Below, one piece after another: positions 60,032-64,000 of a stretch of DNA of 64,000 nt (positions are counted from its first letter, which is position 1; each line of letters opens with the position of its first letter). This stretch comes from Helichrysum umbraculigerum (taxonomy: Eukaryota; Streptophyta; Magnoliopsida; Asterales; Asteraceae), in the NCBI GenBank assembly GCA_949592205.1, contig CATIUR010000001.1, positions 212,790,250 through 212,854,249 of the forward strand, in the 5' to 3' direction. The translations under genes and the position numbers were made by a program. The notes beneath the pieces are model-generated. The model worked only from the letters and a program-made list of their open reading frames with translations. It did no database searches and was not told the DNA's origin.

Positions 60032-60120
<89 letters not shown>
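60028..60120. repeat. (TAA)n microsatellite
   Basis: About 30 perfect TAA units. The leucine-rich frame across it on the minus strand is an artefact. Confidence 0.95.
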
Positions 60121-60125
60121 TACAG

Positions 60126-60384
60126 ATTCGCAAGATTATGTATGAGATCTTGATCTGATTGAGTAATATATTAAAGACAACAAACAATTCATATTTTCTA
60201 CCTGTTTCATACAATATAAAAAAAGAAGTCAAGAACTACTATAGAAACTTGATAATGATCAATAGAGGTGGCAATCTCGACTCCTTTACTTATTATAGAT
60301 GGATCAATCACGGTAATCTTTTATCTGAGAGTCCCTGAATCACTATTGATTAGTGATTTGGAATCGCAATAAGTAAAGTTTAAT
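60126..60384. other. Short flank of the copia LTR
   Basis: Non-coding host-side sequence. TTAAT immediately before the LTR would be one copy of the 5-bp duplication, but its partner is outside the window. Confidence 0.4.
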
Positions 60385-61347
60385 TGTAGAAGGGGGGTTG
60401 AATACAATTAAAAACTTTTTCAGATTTTAACTAAGTTATTTAGCCAAGTTTTTAATTGGAATCAGACGGACATATAAAAACAGAGTATCACAGACCGATA
60501 TGACAATTAAATAAAGATGCAATAATAGCTGAAGAATGAATTTTATTAATCATAAAATTCACTGGGTGCTGATTGCGGAATAGACTAGCCAAAGCTAATC
60601 TAAATCAAACACTTAAGCTAATTATTACAAAATGAAATGAACAGTAGCTGACAAACAAACCAACTGTTCACTCGCTGATCGCTGCTACGTGCTTAGACTA
60701 ACTACTCACTGACTTACAAGTGATTAACACGTACAGACGACTAGTTTCTAAGTACAACGTACTACTCTATATATAGTACAAATGTTCCTTAAATATCTCA
60801 TACCAAATAGGATCTGGAATGACACGTGCCGCTGCTTGATTGGCTTGATCTCCTTCTAACCGACATTCTTTGGGTCCCAATTCTATTACCGCGAATATCT
60901 CATTTACCTTAACACCAATCACTTGCTGCCACGTAATTCCGTAGATATTTTAAGTACGAGGAACACTTGCTGATGTTTTAATGATGAGCGACTTGTACTT
61001 GTGTAGAAACTTTATTTCGTGGAGTCTCTTAAGATGTAATAATTCTCCTCATTCACTGTGAGCTAACATGCTCTTGTAGAGTGACTTGAAATATAAATCT
61101 TCAGTGACTGGCTTTTATTAGGGCAGTGACTTTTTCCTTTATTCATTTGAAGATGTAAAACTTCCGCTGCTAGTCTTGAATCAGCGACACACAAAGTTGA
61201 GTTGTAATCTGCTTCAGCATATCAGTATCCTTGAGTAGAATGAACAGCAAACAACGAGTACTATCGTTAGCAACAGCAGCTTTGACTAAATCATTTTCTT
61301 CATTGAGTTTATTATTATTGAGTTGGTCAGTGACCAGTGACTCAACA
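60385..61347 (-). repeat. 3' LTR of a SIRE/Maximus-type Ty1/copia element
   Basis: On the minus strand the LTR begins TGTTGAGTCACTGG directly after a polypurine tract (TTTAGGGGGAGAT, 61360-61348) and ends CAACCCCCCTTCTACA, with TG...CA termini and 963 bp. LTR length, polypurine tract and the G-rich end fit SIRE-type copia elements. The body lies to the right and leaves the window. Confidence 0.7.
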
Positions 61348-64000
61348 ATCTCCCCCTAAATGATTGTGATCAAAGCTCCCTAGACAAACTTGTTGTTGTA
61401 AGAGTTTATAATCAGTGTTTAAGAATTTAAACATTTAGTGACTTGTACTTGTGATCCATTCATTTATCTTTTTAGATTCTTTTGACATGATCCGAGTTTT
61501 GCACTTTGGTTTTCTCAAAAATGATCATCTTTCATTAAACTGTAAATAATAAATATTACATTTGAGATCAGTTACACTTTAACTAACTATTACATAATTG
61601 ATCATAAGTCTCTCCATATTTCCTCATCTATCACCAATCCGAGCTCATCAGCAAGCTCATACTTTTCTGTGGAGGGCAGATACCTGAACTGTCTTGCTAA
61701 GGCTTCATCAAGTATGGCTTTTCTCATCTTTGAGCTTTTTGAAAGCATACTAGCTGATCGGATTAGATGAACCAGTTGTTCATGATCTATCTTTTCAAGT
61801 TCAGCTTCCCTTTGAAATCTCAAGCTGCCATTTAGGTCTCTGTAGACTAGGCCCTTTTCACCTTCTGTAACCTCAGTGCCTTCTATTCTTGGTACACCAT
61901 CAGGGCATCAGGGATAGAAAGATTAAGATTTGAAGTATTTGGAATTCTATATATGGTTTGAGTCCCTGATTGATACCTTGGGCTTGGTGGTCTTATAATC
62001 TCCTCACCAAGTATGACAGTATCTTCTGGCATGAGGAGCTGTAGATCAATCATCTTTTTGAATAGCCTATCAATCTCATCCAACACTATCTTTTTCGCTG
62101 AACTAGAGGAATGACTTACTGCAAGTCGAATTTCATTTCATTCTTCTCTGTGCAGCTTGCAGACTTGATCTAACGTTATAGCTTGAGTCACTAATCCTAT
62201 GTGAATGAGTAGCTGGGCTTGAGATTTATTTTTAGGCTTTTTTAAATTGACCTTTGTGATAAGAGCAGGATTAGATCTTCCATTTATTCTCACTGCATAT
62301 TTCTTTCTATCTATCTCGCTCCATAACTTGTTAACAGATGATTTTTCTCCCTCTTTCTTTTTAGGACCTGCAACAGCTAATTTTCGCTGCTACTCAGAAT
62401 GTTCAACCTCTTGAAAGATTCTGGCAAATACAACATCACTTTCTTCCTGATCTTTCTTTATGCGCATTTCTCTCTCTCTTTTCTCTGCCATCTCACCACT
62501 GAGTTTTAACATATACTCCCTGTCAGCGTCAGATTGCTCTTTTAATCTTTTCTTTATTTCTTCCTCTTCTATTTCCTCAGCATCAGCTTGTATTTTCAAA
62601 ATCATTTCTCGCTCCCTATCCTGTCTAGATTTAATTTTTCTTGCTAGTCGCTGCTCTTTTGTTTCTTCGGGATAAAGACTTCCTGATGTAGAGTCTGAAG
62701 AGAGTAGAAGAGAAGGAGCTGATGTTTCTGGCATTGTAATCTCTGGTGTTTGAGTTGCTGTAGGAAGAGGGGATGAGGTTGTTGTTGTGATTGTTGTTGC
62801 TTCTGTTGGTTGTGTTGCTGTTGTGGTAAGTGGAAGCATGAGTTGTTGTGTTGCTATGGATTGGCTACTTATTGTAGTCACTGGTGTTGTGACTATTACT
62901 TCAGCAAAGTCACTGGTGACGTAACTTTCTGGTTCAATGCTTTCAATGATTTGTAGTGACTCTGGGTTTTCCTCTGATATGACAGTATCTAATTGAGTAG
63001 CTGGTGGTGAATCAGGATCTTCTAAGATTGTTTGAAGATGAAACATGGTTGCTGATATATCCTCCTCAGAGATCATTTGCTTTTTGTGCTTGGAGGAGGT
63101 AGACCCTGATGTAGAAGATTCACTGTTTCTTTTTCTTTTTGTAAGAATAGAAGAGATATGTTGCTGATCCTTCATGTGTTCATCATTATCATCTTCTTTA
63201 TTATTCTTATCATCACCACCATTACCATCATTGCCATCATTATCATCATCACCATTATCACGATCATCTCCCTCATCCATCTGAACATCATCATCATCTT
63301 GCATGTTCATCCATTGCCAGCGAGCCAATTCATAGCTCACTGACTCCCCCTCAATCCTAGCTGCCTCATTAGCAGCCCACTCCTTAACTTTACAATCATA
63401 CATCTTGAGCTCATCAGGACAGAACTTAGGGAATGCAATCTCATCAAATTCATACTCATCATCATCAGTATCCATATCAGCCCATGACAGCTCAGCAACT
63501 GCTTTTGCCTCTTCAATCATACATCCTGAGCTCATCAGGACAAAACTCAGGGAATGCAATCTCATCAAAGTCATACTCATCATCATCAGTATCCATATCA
63601 GCCCATGACAGCTCAGCAACTGCTTTTGCCTCTTCATTAGGCCTTTCAGCGATCGAGTGAAGAGAGAAAGATTCCAGTAAGATTTCTCTGTGATCAGCAG
63701 CTTGATTGATGATAACATCATTGTCAGCAACTTCTCTCTCCCCCTTGTTGTCATCATAGAAAGCTACTACACACTCCTTCATCCATCGATATAGCTTTTT
63801 GTTATCAATTCGGAGGGCAGCAACTTCAGCCTTTGTAGCTTGTTGATGAGAGGCCATCATTGGAATAGCATCAACTAACTGATCAGTAGATTTGATGTAA
63901 TCAAGCATAGAAGAAGCCATTTCTGATTGTTGAGCAGTGAGAGCTTTGATGGCATCATCATGAATGATCAGATTGATTCTTGTTGTGGTAGTAAGCTCAG
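61348..64000 (-). mobile_element. 3' interior of the SIRE-type element
   Basis: Everything from the polypurine tract to the window edge belongs to the same minus-strand element. It holds one long decayed ORF next to the 3' LTR, the position of the extra (env-like) ORF in SIRE elements. gag and pol would lie beyond 64000. Confidence 0.65.
61602..64000 (-). pseudogene. Decayed 3' ORF of the SIRE-type element (env-like position)
   Basis: The minus-strand frame is open from the window edge through 63920 (an internal Met) to about 63513. There a 121-bp tandem duplication (63397-63517 and 63518-63638) shifts it into a stop. It resumes for 62390-63520, then TAG, a TGA near 62126 and a small repeat-like insertion near 61900 break it again before the tail at 61602-61823. 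The product has a DDDDEYxFDEIAFP block, an Asp/Asn/Gly-rich acidic stretch (about 63150-63290), a Thr/Ser/Pro-rich segment (62680-62990) and a Lys/Glu/Arg-rich coiled coil (62400-62650). No transmembrane segment is evident. I recognise no enzymatic domain; 'env-like' refers to position only. Confidence 0.65.

Noticed and set aside
59972..60232. Frame with a long leucine run
   Set aside because: Translation of (TAA)n.
63158..63660. Plus-strand Ile-rich and Ser-rich frames
   Set aside because: Antisense to the acidic repeat and the duplicated segment of the copia ORF.

Overview
This window looks like a repeat-dominated intergenic stretch of a plant nuclear genome. It is AT-rich, carries an intron-containing class III terpene synthase gene, and is packed with nested LTR retrotransposons, Helitrons, Mutator-, hAT-, CACTA- and Stowaway-type DNA elements and long (TA)n microsatellites. 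The terpene synthase and the style of the LTR families suggest a eudicot, probably Asteraceae; that taxonomic call is inference. No rRNA gene, functional tRNA gene, CRISPR array or bacterial-type operon is visible.

Layout. 1-3539: the 3' end of a plus-strand Ty3-type element with a long 3' LTR, into which a 428-bp hAT MITE has inserted. 4121-5835: a 1.7-kb non-autonomous Mutator-like element carrying a GC-rich, possibly captured host segment. 6045-20866: the most striking structure, three near-identical 2.83-kb LTRs alternating with two near-identical 3.16-kb non-coding internal regions, with one 5-bp target duplication (TAACC) at the two outer ends. It is a young, minus-strand, LARD-like non-autonomous retrotransposon that has become tandem. 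21256-27280: a Stowaway MITE and two plus-strand Helitrons with matching 5' ends. 27983-29446: a minus-strand Helitron end with a TGA-type bZIP gene remnant and a foldback MITE. 29531-37227: a minus-strand, gag-only Ty3 element (TR-GAG type) inserted into (TA)n. 37228-45470: a zone where several TIR elements abut (TA)n tracts, with nested palindromes, a 63-bp minisatellite, a second minus-strand Helitron with a three-exon TGA bZIP pseudogene, and further MITEs. 45756-48230: probable non-coding LTR-retrotransposon material. 49022-51817: an hAT element and a three-level nest (MITE in MULE in CACTA element). 52491-54908: the only clear host gene, a monoterpene-synthase-like TPS of 7 exons. 54909-60125: mostly empty, with a doubtful gene remnant, a SINE head, MITEs and an array of perfect palindromes. 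60385-64000: the 3' LTR and degraded 3' ORF of a minus-strand Ty1/copia element of SIRE/Maximus type, running off the right edge.

The window therefore has one expressible host gene (the TPS) and one apparently intact transposon protein (a gag). Everything else is structural or decayed. The terpene synthase would act alone in plastids on geranyl diphosphate. The gag-only element and the LARD array would depend on polymerase functions supplied by other elements.
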